DNA of 64,000 nt, taken from assembly GCA_005779395.1 (NCBI GenBank), contig SXJP01000023.1, positions 1-64,000 on the forward strand. The letters run 5' to 3'. Below are positions 16,201 through 25,300 of this stretch, piece after piece. The notes beneath the pieces were generated by a model. It had not been told where the DNA came from. It searched no databases and saw nothing but the letters and a program-made list of their open reading frames with translations. Each line of letters opens with the position of its first letter. Within the stretch, counting starts at the first letter, position 1. Origin of the DNA: Actinomycetota bacterium (GTDB lineage Bacteria > Actinomycetota > Acidimicrobiia > IMCC26256 > PALSA-610). The position numbers were made by a program, and so were the translations under genes.

Positions 16201-17736
16201 TCAGTCGGTAGAAGTGGCGTTCGATCTGAGATCGATTACCGAATCGTGCATGAATCCTCGCCTCAGAATCGACGCTGCACCACGACCGACAACGCAGAAC
16301 GCTGTCCGTGCGAGAATCGCGAAGTCAAGACCGAGTGACCAGTTCTCTATGTAGAACAGATCGAGTCTTCGGTAGGCAGCGAAAGATGGATTATCGCGGG
16401 CTTCGACCTGCCACAAACCAGTGATACCAGGGAGCATCGTCATGCGGCGAAGGAGCTCGGCATCAAACACCGCTACCTCTTCGGGCAACGCCGGGCGCGG
16501 CCCTACGAGACTCATCTCGCCTCTAAGGACGTTCAAGATCTGCGGCAACTCATCAAGGCTCGTGCTACGCAGCACTTTGCCGATCCGAGTCACCCTCGGA
16601 TCGCGCGCACACTTGAAGAGTGGACCAATGCGCTCGTTGTTGTCACGCACATCGGCGAACACGCGCTCTGCATCAGTGCGCATCGTGCGGAATTTGTACA
16701 TCGTGAAAGGCGTGCCGAACCTTCCGCACCTCACTTGTCGAAAAACCACATTGCCTGGACCCGACGATCGAACGCCGATGGCCACTACCAACATCACCGG
16801 CGCCATCAAGATGAGAATTAGCGTGGACCCAACGACGTCTAGCAAACGCTTGGCTATACGACCGAGCGACGATTGCGTAGCGCTCTCTACGTAGATCACG
16901 GGTTCATGCATCAGGTGCTGGACTAGTAACCGACGTTGATCGATGCCAGCGACACCAGAGGTCATCTGGACATGAATTCCCTGTCGTAAGAATTCGCGAA
17001 CCAGGTCGTTAGCTATGGCCGGATCGACCGCACTCGGAGCGATGACAACACCGGTGACTCCCAGAGTTCGAGCGGCAACTAATGCAGCGCTCGTTGGGCC
17101 GAGCCATGGCGGCGAATCCTTGCACATATGGGCGTGCTCGCGGTCGCCGACGACTCCAGTTACCGAGTAACCCAATTCTGGGTGGTCGCTCATAATCTCG
17201 GCGATTCGCAATGCCTCGTCGTTAGTGCCAACAAGTAGTACCGGGCGCATGAAGTATCCGTGACGACGTTGCGATCTCATCCAAGCGGAGAAGGCACTCC
17301 GGCCGAGCTCCAACATGAAGAACAGCGCGACTCCTCCGCCTAAGACGGTGCGAACAGGCAACTCATTTGAAACACGCCCGACAATCAAGGCTGCAGCGAG
17401 CACCAAAGCCGTAGCACGAGCTATCAGCACCGTCTCGAGGGAACGGACGACGGCGACACGGGATCGGTACAAGTGTTGGCTCGCAAGTGCGATGACCGTG
17501 GCGACGGTCAAGCCAAGGATCGCAGTTGCCTGCTTAGCTCCGTCGAGCACAGACGCAGACGTGTCGCGGAAGGAAAGTGCCGTCGTCCATGTGGCGAGGA
17601 CGACAATTATGTCGAGAGACAACAGCGATGCAAACAGACCAGATCTGTGGGGCGTCCGGTTGAGCGCGATTCCCGGATCGGTCGCGGCGCTCGCGTGGAG
17701 AGCGTGCGCAGGGGCTGCCCTCGGCGACCGGCCCAC
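16201..17736 (-). CDS. Polyprenyl-phosphate sugar phosphotransferase (WbaP/WcaJ type)
   Basis: Initiating enzyme that moves a sugar-1-phosphate from a UDP-sugar onto undecaprenyl phosphate. 511 residues: four to five N-terminal membrane helices (about 30-155), a Rossmann-like CoA-binding domain (VLLVGTNDEALRIAEIM), then the C-terminal catalytic domain with KRLLDVVGS, MYKFRTM, LDELPQILNVLRGEMSLVGPRP and LPGITGLWQVEARD. GTG start at 17736 follows a GGAGG site. It is the first gene of the minus-strand polysaccharide locus; the sugar specificity (glucose or galactose typical) is not shown. Confidence 0.93.
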   Translation of the reverse strand: MGRSPRAAPAHALHASAATDPGIALNRTPHRSGLFASLLSLDIIVVLATWTTALSFRDTSASVLDGAKQATAILGLTVATVIALASQHLYRSRVAVVRSLETVLIARATALVLAAALIVGRVSNELPVRTVLGGGVALFFMLELGRSAFSAWMRSQRRHGYFMRPVLLVGTNDEALRIAEIMSDHPELGYSVTGVVGDREHAHMCKDSPPWLGPTSAALVAARTLGVTGVVIAPSAVDPAIANDLVREFLRQGIHVQMTSGVAGIDQRRLLVQHLMHEPVIYVESATQSSLGRIAKRLLDVVGSTLILILMAPVMLVVAIGVRSSGPGNVVFRQVRCGRFGTPFTMYKFRTMRTDAERVFADVRDNNERIGPLFKCARDPRVTRIGKVLRSTSLDELPQILNVLRGEMSLVGPRPALPEEVAVFDAELLRRMTMLPGITGLWQVEARDNPSFAAYRRLDLFYIENWSLGLDFAILARTAFCVVGRGAASILRRGFMHDSVIDLRSNATSTD

Positions 17737-17838
17737 GATGGCTCCTCCAGCCTCCGCCCGGTCAACGCTGATACCTGAAAACGCAGTATCAGAATGAATT
17801 TGAAACCGTACCGCCCGATCACATTGTAACTACCTAAG

Positions 17839-19560
17839 TCAACCCCTCGACTTAGCGCCCTCGCCTATGTATTGACCAAGTACCGCATCGATAGCAAGTT
17901 CGTCGCGGCTTCCGGTCTTGCGAAGTTTGCGTTCAACTACCCCTCTGGCCAGCCCCTTAGCTCCTACGACTAATTGCACAGGCACGCCGAGAAGATCGGC
18001 GTCGGCGAACTTCACGCCAGGGCTGACGTCGCGATCGTCGTACACGACGCTCACGCCAGCAGAGTTGAGTCCGTCGTAGATCGCGACGGCTGCTTGGCGA
18101 ACCTCTTCTGAAGTGGCGCCTTTACCCGTTAGTGCGATCAGGTGTACGGCGTATGGCGAGATCTCGGCTGGCCAGCATATCCCCGCTTCATCGTGGTGCT
18201 CCTCGACGATCGCCGCCACGACTCTCGAAATTCCGATGCCGTAACAGCCCATGACCATGGGGTGTGCTTCGCCGTTCTCATCGGTAAATGTGGCGCCGAG
18301 CGATTCGGAGTACTTCGTTCCAATCTGAAATACGTGGCCGACTTCGATTCCGCGATCGACCGAAAGTTCACCGTCGCATTCAGGACACACATCGCCGCTA
18401 GCGACAACAACGATTGGAGCGACAACCGTCGGCTGAAAATCGCGACCCACGACAGCATCGGTGACGTGGTGGTCGACTTCGTTGGCTCCGGTTACCCAAC
18501 TCGTACGTGCAAGCACGCTTGGGTCAGCAACCGCTATCTCTATGTGTTGATTATGCGCTCCGATATAGCCCTTCGGAAGCCGCGGGAAACGTGCGAATGC
18601 CGCATCGTCAAGGAACTCATATGCCACGCCCCCGAGAGCGACCTTGAGCGCGTACTCATTCACCTCACGGTCGCCTGGAACGAGAGCGAGACCAATTGCT
18701 CCGGCCTCAGTCTCGAACGCTAGGCACTTGAGCAGTTCGCTCGCCGCGCATCCGAGATGTTCAGCTACCGCATTTATGCCTGGCTTGTCTGGCGTCGCAA
18801 TTTTCGACATCGGCTGAGAACCCGGCGCGACAGGCTCTGGAGAGCGCCTAACCGCTGCTTCGACGTTGGCCGCATAGTCACACGACTTGCACCACACGAA
18901 GTCATCTTCGCCAATATTCGCTACAGCCATGAACTCGTGGTTGACGTCGCCACCGATATCGCCCGACTGAGCGCGGACGGGTCGGAAGTTCAGAGCGCAT
19001 CGCTCGAACACCTTGTGGTACGCGTCGTACATGAGTTGATAGCTCTTGCGTAGGTTTGCGGCATCGGTATCGAAGCTATATGCGTCTTTCATCAAGAATT
19101 CGCGGCTACGCAACAGGCCGAATCGCGGGCGCAGTTCATCGCGGTACTTCCACTGGATCTGATACAGGTTCACTGGCAGATCGCGGTAGCTCGAGTACTC
19201 GCCCCGTACCGTCGCCGTGATGAGTTCTTCGGCCGTCGGAGCAAGGCAGTAACCGGCATCCTTACGGTCTGAAATACGAAACATGAGCGGTCCGTAAAGT
19301 TGCTCGCGGCCACTTTGTTGCCATAGTTCTAATGGCTGGGCGATAGGCAGAAGTACTTCTTGGGCACCAGCCGCGTCCATTTCCTCGCGGACGATGCGTT
19401 CGACATTGCGCAGCACCCGCGACCCCAGCGGGAGCCACGAGTAGAACCCTGCGGCTACTTTGCGGACATAGCCAGCCCGCGACAACAGGCGCAGGCTGTC
19501 TACATCTGCATCAGTCGGTGCGTCTCGGAGCGTTCTAAGGAATAATTGAGACATGCGCAT
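17839..19560 (-). CDS. proS: Prolyl-tRNA synthetase, bacterial type
   Basis: Charges tRNA-Pro. 573 residues, the usual bacterial length: class II motif 1 region, TAEE at 109-112, motif 2 KYRDELRPRFGLLRSREFLMKDAYSFD at about 138-163, an inserted editing domain (about 225-400), motif 3 MGCYGIGISRVVAAI, and an anticodon-binding C-terminal domain. Starts at ATG 19560, or ATG 19554 two codons later. It stands alone between the two polysaccharide units and is divergent from the BY-kinase gene. Confidence 0.97.
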   Translation of the reverse strand: MRMSQLFLRTLRDAPTDADVDSLRLLSRAGYVRKVAAGFYSWLPLGSRVLRNVERIVREEMDAAGAQEVLLPIAQPLELWQQSGREQLYGPLMFRISDRKDAGYCLAPTAEELITATVRGEYSSYRDLPVNLYQIQWKYRDELRPRFGLLRSREFLMKDAYSFDTDAANLRKSYQLMYDAYHKVFERCALNFRPVRAQSGDIGGDVNHEFMAVANIGEDDFVWCKSCDYAANVEAAVRRSPEPVAPGSQPMSKIATPDKPGINAVAEHLGCAASELLKCLAFETEAGAIGLALVPGDREVNEYALKVALGGVAYEFLDDAAFARFPRLPKGYIGAHNQHIEIAVADPSVLARTSWVTGANEVDHHVTDAVVGRDFQPTVVAPIVVVASGDVCPECDGELSVDRGIEVGHVFQIGTKYSESLGATFTDENGEAHPMVMGCYGIGISRVVAAIVEEHHDEAGICWPAEISPYAVHLIALTGKGATSEEVRQAAVAIYDGLNSAGVSVVYDDRDVSPGVKFADADLLGVPVQLVVGAKGLARGVVERKLRKTGSRDELAIDAVLGQYIGEGAKSRG

Positions 19561-19678
19561 GGCTTGCGAGGCTACAGACGCCTACGGCAGCGCTGTGCAC
19601 GATTAATTCGACCTCTGCGCCCCTTTCGTGAAGATGACCCATACATTCTGCGGAGACATGATTCGCCCGTTTTGCGTA

Positions 19679-19708
19679 TTGCGCCGGGGCACGCCTCTGT
19701 GCTGTAAT
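19679..19708 (+). promoter_or_regulatory. Possible sigma-A-type promoter of the BY-kinase gene
   Basis: TTGCGC (19679-19684), an 18-base spacer and TGTAAT (19703-19708) resemble -35 and -10 boxes. Transcription would start near 19715, leaving a leader of about 130 bases that contains the hairpins described at 19744-19787. The -35 match is weak. Confidence 0.35.
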
Positions 19709-19743
19709 GACATCTCACGGAAAGTGGTCGCGCAGATACTGCT

Positions 19744-19787
19744 CAAGATCTCAGCCAAGCCGCCGTAACTGTTGGCTGATGATCTTG
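19744..19787 (+). promoter_or_regulatory. Long stem-loop in the BY-kinase leader
   Basis: Arms at 19744-19758 and 19772-19787 are perfectly complementary over 15 positions apart from one bulged base, around a 13-base loop. Two smaller stems follow: GTAG/CTAC at 19787-19800 and CCTCGC/GCGGGG near 19805-19819, ending close to the GTG start at 19845. It may be an RNA control element or a large operator dyad. Confidence 0.5.
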
Positions 19788-19844
19788 TAGGCGCGGCTAC
19801 TGATCCTCGCATCGCGGGGGAAACGTACTGAATGGGATGGGTTT

Positions 19845-21593
19845 GTGCGGGCACTAGATATCTTGATAGCGGTCAGGCGCCGATGGAGACTCGTTGTCAT
19901 CTTCATGGCGCTGTGCATCGTGTTGTCGTGGTTCACGGCGCCGAGCAACTCGACTGCGGCGAAAGAAAACAGACAGCAATACATCGCTAGTCAGCTAATC
20001 AAGAGCGCCACCCGCGTCAGCCTCGATCAGGTTGCACTCGACGCCACCGCTGGTGCAATCCCAAACAAAATTCGCGCCGCTCTCGGCGTACCCGCTAACT
20101 CGTTGCTTCCAGTGCCAAAGAACAGCGACAAGAACTCGCCTGTGGCATTCAACATTGGCGATGTCGCGATGGAAGTCAAACCTGAGGGTGCGCGCAACGC
20201 AGTCCGCATCACTGGTACAGCTTCTGATCCCTACCTGGCTTCAGTCGTCGTCCAAGTTCTTGGAGACCTCGTCGTTGAAGAATGGAACGGCAAAGACGAC
20301 ATGGGTATGGCGCTTCGGATCGAAGCAGCCGAAACAGAAATTGCGAAGCTGAACGAAGAAATTTCGAAGACAAGCGCCCTATTGGCCACATGCGACATCA
20401 AGAACGCGACTTGCCGCCAGAACTACCACGGTCAACTCAATGAGAAGAGAACTCGACTCAAAGCATCGCAAAGTACGCGCTCCACACTTACCCAACAGTT
20501 TGAACACCGCAAGGCCAGGTTCTCTACTACCTTCGCCCAGGTCGGGTCGGCCCCAATTTCCACAACAGACAGCGTTACGTTGCCAACCGGAAAAGGCGCT
20601 CGTGTTGCGTTAGGCCTGATTGTGGGGTTGCTTCTCGGTTCCGTTGCAGCCTTTGCCCTAAGCAGATCAGATAGCTCCATATTTGGTGTTAGCTCGACTG
20701 AATCCGCCACCCGCCTACCTGTTCTCGCCGAGATCCCGTTTGTCTCGCCTAGTCGCCGTCGCCGCTACGACGTGCTCACGCACTCTGCTCCGATGTCCCG
20801 CACAGCCGACTCGCACCGCGGACTTCGAACGTCGGTAGAGCTGATGTGGATGGCAAACGCCGAAGAAACCGACTCCCTCGCTCCGCGTACAATTCTCATC
20901 ACTTCGGCTGGGCCGTCAGAGGGCAAGTCGACCACCACGGCCAACCTCGCGGCTTCGTACGCTGAGATGGGCAAGACCGTGATCGTCCTCGACCTCGACT
21001 ACCGCAGGCGACGACTACACAGATTCCTAGACGCAGACTCAGACCCACACCTAGAGAACGTTGGCACTCTCGCCGAGCCAGCGGTAGATATCGAGTCAAT
21101 CGCTTTGCCGACCTCGATACCCGGAGTGCGCCTTGTGAACAGCGCAGCTGCTACCTATTCGCCAGCAGAGGCGACACTCGCTGGCCAGGCTGCCATCCTT
21201 GCGGCCAAAGAAGTTGCTGACATCGTCATCATTGACACTCCACCGTTGCTCGTCACTAATGACCCGTTCGACTTGCTTAGCTACGCCGACACAGTCATCC
21301 TCATCGCTAAAGATGCGGTAACGAAGATCAGTGCCATCGAGCGAGCTACCCAACAATTGCGTCGACTTGACGCGCCGGTCTTGGGCGTCGTGCTCATCGG
21401 AGCTGTTAGCTCCCGACCTGGTTACGGCTATGGCTATGGCTACGGCTACGGATATGGCGACGGCTACGGCTACGGCTACGGCTACAACCGCAGCACCGGA
21501 CGTAGCCCTGCCGAGGCGCTCGTGTCTCGTAACCCATTTCGCCGGAAGACCACGGTCGAAGAACAAACCGATCGCGTATCACTAAACGAGTAA
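19845..21593 (+). CDS. Wzz/BY-kinase fusion with Tyr-Gly tail
   Basis: Bacterial tyrosine autokinase of the Wzc/CpsD type that also sets polysaccharide chain length. 582 residues from GTG: Wzz domain with membrane helices at about 15-33 and 250-272 and a coiled coil between, then the kinase with Walker A SAGPSEGKSTTTANLA (Lys361), Walker A' VIVLDLDYRRRRLHRFL, and Walker B DIVIIDTPPLL (from about 459). The C-terminal tail holds ten Tyr residues in a YG repeat (527-547), the autophosphorylation cluster, followed by a basic end. It contrasts with the degenerate homologue at 10731-12170 and is followed after 17 bases by a polymerase-like gene. Confidence 0.92.
   Translation: MRALDILIAVRRRWRLVVIFMALCIVLSWFTAPSNSTAAKENRQQYIASQLIKSATRVSLDQVALDATAGAIPNKIRAALGVPANSLLPVPKNSDKNSPVAFNIGDVAMEVKPEGARNAVRITGTASDPYLASVVVQVLGDLVVEEWNGKDDMGMALRIEAAETEIAKLNEEISKTSALLATCDIKNATCRQNYHGQLNEKRTRLKASQSTRSTLTQQFEHRKARFSTTFAQVGSAPISTTDSVTLPTGKGARVALGLIVGLLLGSVAAFALSRSDSSIFGVSSTESATRLPVLAEIPFVSPSRRRRYDVLTHSAPMSRTADSHRGLRTSVELMWMANAEETDSLAPRTILITSAGPSEGKSTTTANLAASYAEMGKTVIVLDLDYRRRRLHRFLDADSDPHLENVGTLAEPAVDIESIALPTSIPGVRLVNSAAATYSPAEATLAGQAAILAAKEVADIVIIDTPPLLVTNDPFDLLSYADTVILIAKDAVTKISAIERATQQLRRLDAPVLGVVLIGAVSSRPGYGYGYGYGYGYGDGYGYGYGYNRSTGRSPAEALVSRNPFRRKTTVEEQTDRVSLNE
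21420..21485 (+). repeat. GGYTAY codon repeat encoding the Tyr-Gly tail
   Basis: Eleven hexanucleotide units (GGC/GGT/GGA + TAC/TAT, one GAC) encode GYGYGY...GDGYGY. The unit mix of TAC and TAT suggests it is maintained at the protein level rather than a fresh slippage expansion. Confidence 0.85.
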
Positions 21594-21610
21594 GCGGCGA
21601 GCTGTTCTGA

Positions 21611-23182
21611 ATGCGCGCACAGTGGCTTGAAGAAGACAGTTCGAACAGCGACCCTGAGGGACCGGTTCGCCGTGGCGCATGGCTGTATGGACCCAGGACA
21701 CATGCCGATGGCGCATCGACTATTCAGGTAGCCAACGAAGCGAGTAGCGCAGAACCAACGGGTTCAACATCGGACGACTCGCTACTAGAGCCCGAACCCG
21801 ACGCAACTCCGGCATGGGCGATGCCGCTCGGGATCGCCGGCGGGCTTGCGCTCTTCTCACTGTTGGTTTCTTCGCTCGCTACCGGCGACACAGAACTCCT
21901 CGCGGGCGTCGGCATGGCGAGTGTTTTGGCAATCTGCTCTGCCTTTGTATTCAAACGCATCGCGAAGTTCGACCAGATCGCGAGCGTGAGCACGGTGCTT
22001 TTTGCCGGACTTTCTCTTAAACTGCTCGGAACGCTGGCACGTTTCTATGTAGGCCAGGGAGTCTATGAACGATCCGACGCTACTGAATACGATGCAGTCG
22101 CTAGGCAGTGGGCCACGAACTACCTGCACTACGGCCAACTACCAAAAGTCAATCAGTGGACAAGCACCAACCTCGTCAAGCTGATACTCGCAGAGCTATA
22201 CAGCTACGTAACGCCGTCGATGATCGGTGGCTACATCGTGTTCTCGTGGCTCAGCTTCTGGGGCGCCGTGCTCGCCTGGCGAGGATTCAAGCGGGTCTAC
22301 CCAAGCGCTAGCAAACGCTACGGCGTGTTCATCCTTTTCGCTCCGTCGATGATGTACTGGCCGTCAGGTATCGGCAAAGAAGCGATTGCGATCTTCGGAC
22401 TAGGCCTCGCGATCTACGGCACGTGTTTGATTATTTCGGGTTCAGCGTGGCTTGGTACCGCTACGGCTGTCGGCGGCGGAATCATTGCTACGTACATCAG
22501 GCCGCACATCGGACTCGTCGTAATGCTCGGAATGGCCGCCGGTTTGATTCTTCGCAAGCGGCCCAAAGGCCAGAAGATAGGCACACTCTTTTCGATAATC
22601 GTCTTCGCTCTCGCGGGGTCATTCGTCGTAGGACAGGTCGACGAGTACTTCGGAACGAACGTGCAGACGGGTACTGGTGTCGTCGAACAGGGCGAAGAAG
22701 CCGAGCACCGCACGACCCAAGGTGGTTCTGAGTTCGAAGCGACTCCAGTTTTTGCTAGCCCAGCAAACTTCCCACAAGCATTCATGACCGTCATGTTCCG
22801 ACCGTATCCATGGGAAGCCACCTCGCTTCAGGAACTCTTAACTGCAATCGAATCGTTCACGTTCGCCGCTCTACTAATCATGGGAATACGCCGAATTTTC
22901 GGTAACATCAGACGCGACCGTGCACTAATGATTTTCGCAATTGTGACGATGCTCATTTTCGTTGCCTTGTTCTCAAACTTCGCGAACTTCGGAATCCTCG
23001 CTCGGCAGAGAACTCAGCTGCTGCCCTTCATGTTCCTGTTGTTGTGCATTCCTGAACGGCCACGCCCAGAGAGTTACAAGTTGATAATGGAGCGCATGCA
23101 CGAGGAGAGAGCGGCAACAGGACACGAGCTAGGCGGGCCAGTCTTAGTTGATGATTACAGGCCTCATTTTCGCCGACGGTAG
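21611..23182 (+). CDS. Multi-pass membrane protein, probable polysaccharide polymerase
   Basis: 523 residues: an acidic cytoplasmic N-terminus (about 1-68), then about ten membrane segments. A large loop contains SDATEYDAVARQWATNYLHYGQLP, and the last segments include FSNFANFGILARQRTQLLPFMFLLLC, a pattern seen in Wzy-like polymerases (Arg-rich ARQR before the last helix). It follows the active BY-kinase in the same direction, where a polymerase is expected. No family motif is decisive, so the function is inferred. Its 3' end overlaps the convergent gene by 19 bases. Confidence 0.55.
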   Translation: MRAQWLEEDSSNSDPEGPVRRGAWLYGPRTHADGASTIQVANEASSAEPTGSTSDDSLLEPEPDATPAWAMPLGIAGGLALFSLLVSSLATGDTELLAGVGMASVLAICSAFVFKRIAKFDQIASVSTVLFAGLSLKLLGTLARFYVGQGVYERSDATEYDAVARQWATNYLHYGQLPKVNQWTSTNLVKLILAELYSYVTPSMIGGYIVFSWLSFWGAVLAWRGFKRVYPSASKRYGVFILFAPSMMYWPSGIGKEAIAIFGLGLAIYGTCLIISGSAWLGTATAVGGGIIATYIRPHIGLVVMLGMAAGLILRKRPKGQKIGTLFSIIVFALAGSFVVGQVDEYFGTNVQTGTGVVEQGEEAEHRTTQGGSEFEATPVFASPANFPQAFMTVMFRPYPWEATSLQELLTAIESFTFAALLIMGIRRIFGNIRRDRALMIFAIVTMLIFVALFSNFANFGILARQRTQLLPFMFLLLCIPERPRPESYKLIMERMHEERAATGHELGGPVLVDDYRPHFRRR

Positions 23183-24192
23183 CGGCTATCGATGCCCGCG
23201 TGGTTGTTGGCGCGCGCTCTGACTCGAAATGCTTCAGCAGAGCGTTTCAGCTCACTCATCCTCTTTGTCTTAGACCGCACCTCAGAACGACGGCGGCTCG
23301 GCGAGGGAACCAATGCACGTGCAAATACTGTCGCCGCGATCAGCGCAGGAAGTAGCGCGAGAATCGCGTACTCAACTTGTTCGGTCCGCGATGTGAAAAC
23401 AAGCGCGTACAACGCGACCGACGCCTGACCCAAGACGGCAGCCGCAATCACGACGGGCGAAGACTCGTCGATCTTCTTTGGACGCTTAGTACGTCGATTT
23501 CGTTCCAAGGCAGCAAGCGTTCGTGCTACTGGTTCGCAAAGTATGAGCCCTAGACCACCGATCACAGCACTTACTCGCGTCCCCTGATTCCCTGCGACGC
23601 TGACCCCAACCCACATGTACAAAGCAACTAGCGGCGCAGCACCCGCCGGACCGATGCGCGCCTTGACGCCGAACACAACATTCACGATCAGCGGCAACAT
23701 CGCACCAACGAGCACCCAACCTGTCTCCGTGCCTCCCTCAACGATTAACGCGGGAACGAATGCGGAGATCGGGAGCAACCAGAGCAAGAACCCGTCTGAC
23801 GCGTGAGCCTGCTCAAAGTCGTGCGCGGCAACTGACCCGAGCCACGTCGCAACGCAGAGCACTACACGAATGCCGATCGATAGTCCTGGCATTGGAGCTA
23901 GCGCGAGCACTGCCGAACCTGGGAGAAAGCCGATCAACCCACCTGCGTATGGCCAGCGTTCTTGTGCATATCCCCCCGCGCACAGCAATCCAACCGCCAC
24001 CCAGACAGCGACCGGCACGAGGTCGATAAATCGATTGTCGACCTCGATCGCTATGAACCCACTGACCGCGGCAACTGCACCAAGCGCGCCAGATGGTTTC
24101 ACGACACGATGGCTGAAGAACGCCAAGATTCCAGAAGCGAGTATCCCGAACGCTCCGAATAACAGTCCTGTGCCGAGAGATGATCGAATCAT
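23164..24192 (-). CDS. Uncharacterised multi-pass membrane protein
   Basis: 342 residues with about ten predicted membrane helices; the loop ERNRRTKRPKKIDESS and the C-terminal tail (RRRSEVRSKTKRMSELKRSAEAFRVRARANNHAG) are strongly basic, so the tail is probably cytoplasmic. No family recognised; the alternating helices resemble MraY/WecA-type or transporter proteins only in general form. It is the last gene of the PqqD-HprK-nucleotidyltransferase operon, 3 bases after the PqqD-like gene, which suggests a linked role. Its 3' end overlaps the convergent gene. Confidence 0.7.
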   Translation of the reverse strand: MIRSSLGTGLLFGAFGILASGILAFFSHRVVKPSGALGAVAAVSGFIAIEVDNRFIDLVPVAVWVAVGLLCAGGYAQERWPYAGGLIGFLPGSAVLALAPMPGLSIGIRVVLCVATWLGSVAAHDFEQAHASDGFLLWLLPISAFVPALIVEGGTETGWVLVGAMLPLIVNVVFGVKARIGPAGAAPLVALYMWVGVSVAGNQGTRVSAVIGGLGLILCEPVARTLAALERNRRTKRPKKIDESSPVVIAAAVLGQASVALYALVFTSRTEQVEYAILALLPALIAATVFARALVPSPSRRRSEVRSKTKRMSELKRSAEAFRVRARANNHAGIDSRYRRRK

Positions 24193-24195
24193 TGT

Positions 24196-24477
24196 CTACG
24201 CGCTCTCGACAACTAGGCGAGCAGCGCGCAATGAGGACAAGAATCCCGTCACTTCTGTCGCAGCATCTGCGTCGCCCCGCATCGCGGCAATTGTCGACGC
24301 GATCTCAGCTTCGGTTTGGCCATCAGTAATCATCTTCCAAATTTGCGTCCCGCAGGCATTCAGGTGGTGCAGCTGCGCTCCATCTACTTCAAGAAGCACA
24401 GCCTCATCGTCGAGATATGCAGTCGCTACGGTCGCTGAGACGAGCAGAGGTTGTGTCACTTGTTTATGCCCCATCAT
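24196..24477 (-). CDS. PqqD-like peptide-recognition protein
   Basis: 93 residues with the PqqD fold pattern: AYLDDEAVLLEVDGAQLHHLNACGTQIWKMITDG followed by a helix TEAEIASTIAAM. PqqD domains (RiPP recognition elements) bind leader peptides or other substrates and present them to modifying enzymes. ATG at 24477 overlaps the HprK-like gene by 14 bases. In EPS-linked and lasso-peptide clusters such proteins occur with HprK-like kinases and NTP_transf_5 proteins, as here. Confidence 0.85.
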   Translation of the reverse strand: MMGHKQVTQPLLVSATVATAYLDDEAVLLEVDGAQLHHLNACGTQIWKMITDGQTEAEIASTIAAMRGDADAATEVTGFLSSLRAARLVVESA

Positions 24478-25300
24478 TCTTGTTATGGCCGGTGCTAGCG
24501 ACGAGATCGAAAATCTTGCGACACGCTATTGCCAAATCTGTTGTGTCAATAGTTACGCACTCGGCGTCGCGCACAATGTCGGCAAGCGCCTCGAAGCCCC
24601 CAACTCCGTAGCGCTTGAGTTGGGGAGTCTGTGAACATAACTCGATGAGAACTTCGGCCCTACTTCGAACGACAGGGTACACGTCTCCTGTCGCTTGAAA
24701 ATCTGGTGCGACGACAACTGATATTGGTACAGCAGCCGCCGGTCGCAGTGGCACGTACCACACCGCACGCATGTGTTCGGCTAGCCACTTCGGGGGAGCT
24801 ACCACGGCGAAGGCATCCCACATTTGCGAGCGTATCGTCAGAGGTTTGGCATACGGCAGAACCGAGCCTGTCTTCGGGTCGAGTACCGCTATCTCGTCGC
24901 TTAGATACCCAGCACCTGCAACGCAAAGTGCAGCAGCAAGAGTCGACTTGCCGACCCCTGACGGGCCGTAAATGAGGACGCCTTGCCCTTCGATCTCAAC
25001 GACTGCCGCATGCACGAGCACGTGGTCCGGGGCGGATCGCCAAGCGATTTGATTCGCTTCCCAGACGATGCGATCGATGATCGCCCACGATCGGACGCCA
25101 TCGAGAAGAGTTACCCCATCGAGAATCAGGCGAGAATCCTGATCCTCGCCCTCAATGACAAGATGGTGCTCGCCGACATCACATGGTGGCAGCGCCGCAA
25201 AAATTGTCAAGATGCGGTCCTGCCAAACTTCGTCAGATTCGAGGACAAAGCTCGATTGCAGTACGGCTACCGAATGTCGGTTAGACGCTTCCGCTGTCAT
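24464..25300 (-). CDS. HprK-like P-loop kinase
   Basis: 278 residues. The central part carries Walker A IYGPSGVGKSTLAAAL (about 111-125) and GYLSDEIAVL (131-140, Walker B-like), as in the catalytic domain of HPr kinase/phosphorylase; the N-terminal HPr-binding domain is replaced by an unrelated segment. The regulatory HPr/CcpA system is not implied. Relatives phosphorylate peptide C-termini in lasso-peptide clusters or accompany exosortase/EPS loci. ATGA overlap with the upstream nucleotidyltransferase gene and 14-base overlap with the PqqD gene show tight coupling. Confidence 0.85.
   Translation of the reverse strand: MTAEASNRHSVAVLQSSFVLESDEVWQDRILTIFAALPPCDVGEHHLVIEGEDQDSRLILDGVTLLDGVRSWAIIDRIVWEANQIAWRSAPDHVLVHAAVVEIEGQGVLIYGPSGVGKSTLAAALCVAGAGYLSDEIAVLDPKTGSVLPYAKPLTIRSQMWDAFAVVAPPKWLAEHMRAVWYVPLRPAAAVPISVVVAPDFQATGDVYPVVRSRAEVLIELCSQTPQLKRYGVGGFEALADIVRDAECVTIDTTDLAIACRKIFDLVASTGHNKNDGA

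Noticed and set aside
19603..19984. Minus-strand short frames of 77-83 codons upstream of the BY-kinase gene
   Set aside because: They cover the promoter and leader region and the opposite strand of the kinase, show no conserved motif, and lack a good RBS.
21420..21485. Hexanucleotide repeat as a CRISPR or satellite-type element
   Set aside because: Units are only six bases, lie within the kinase reading frame, and encode a functional Tyr tail.
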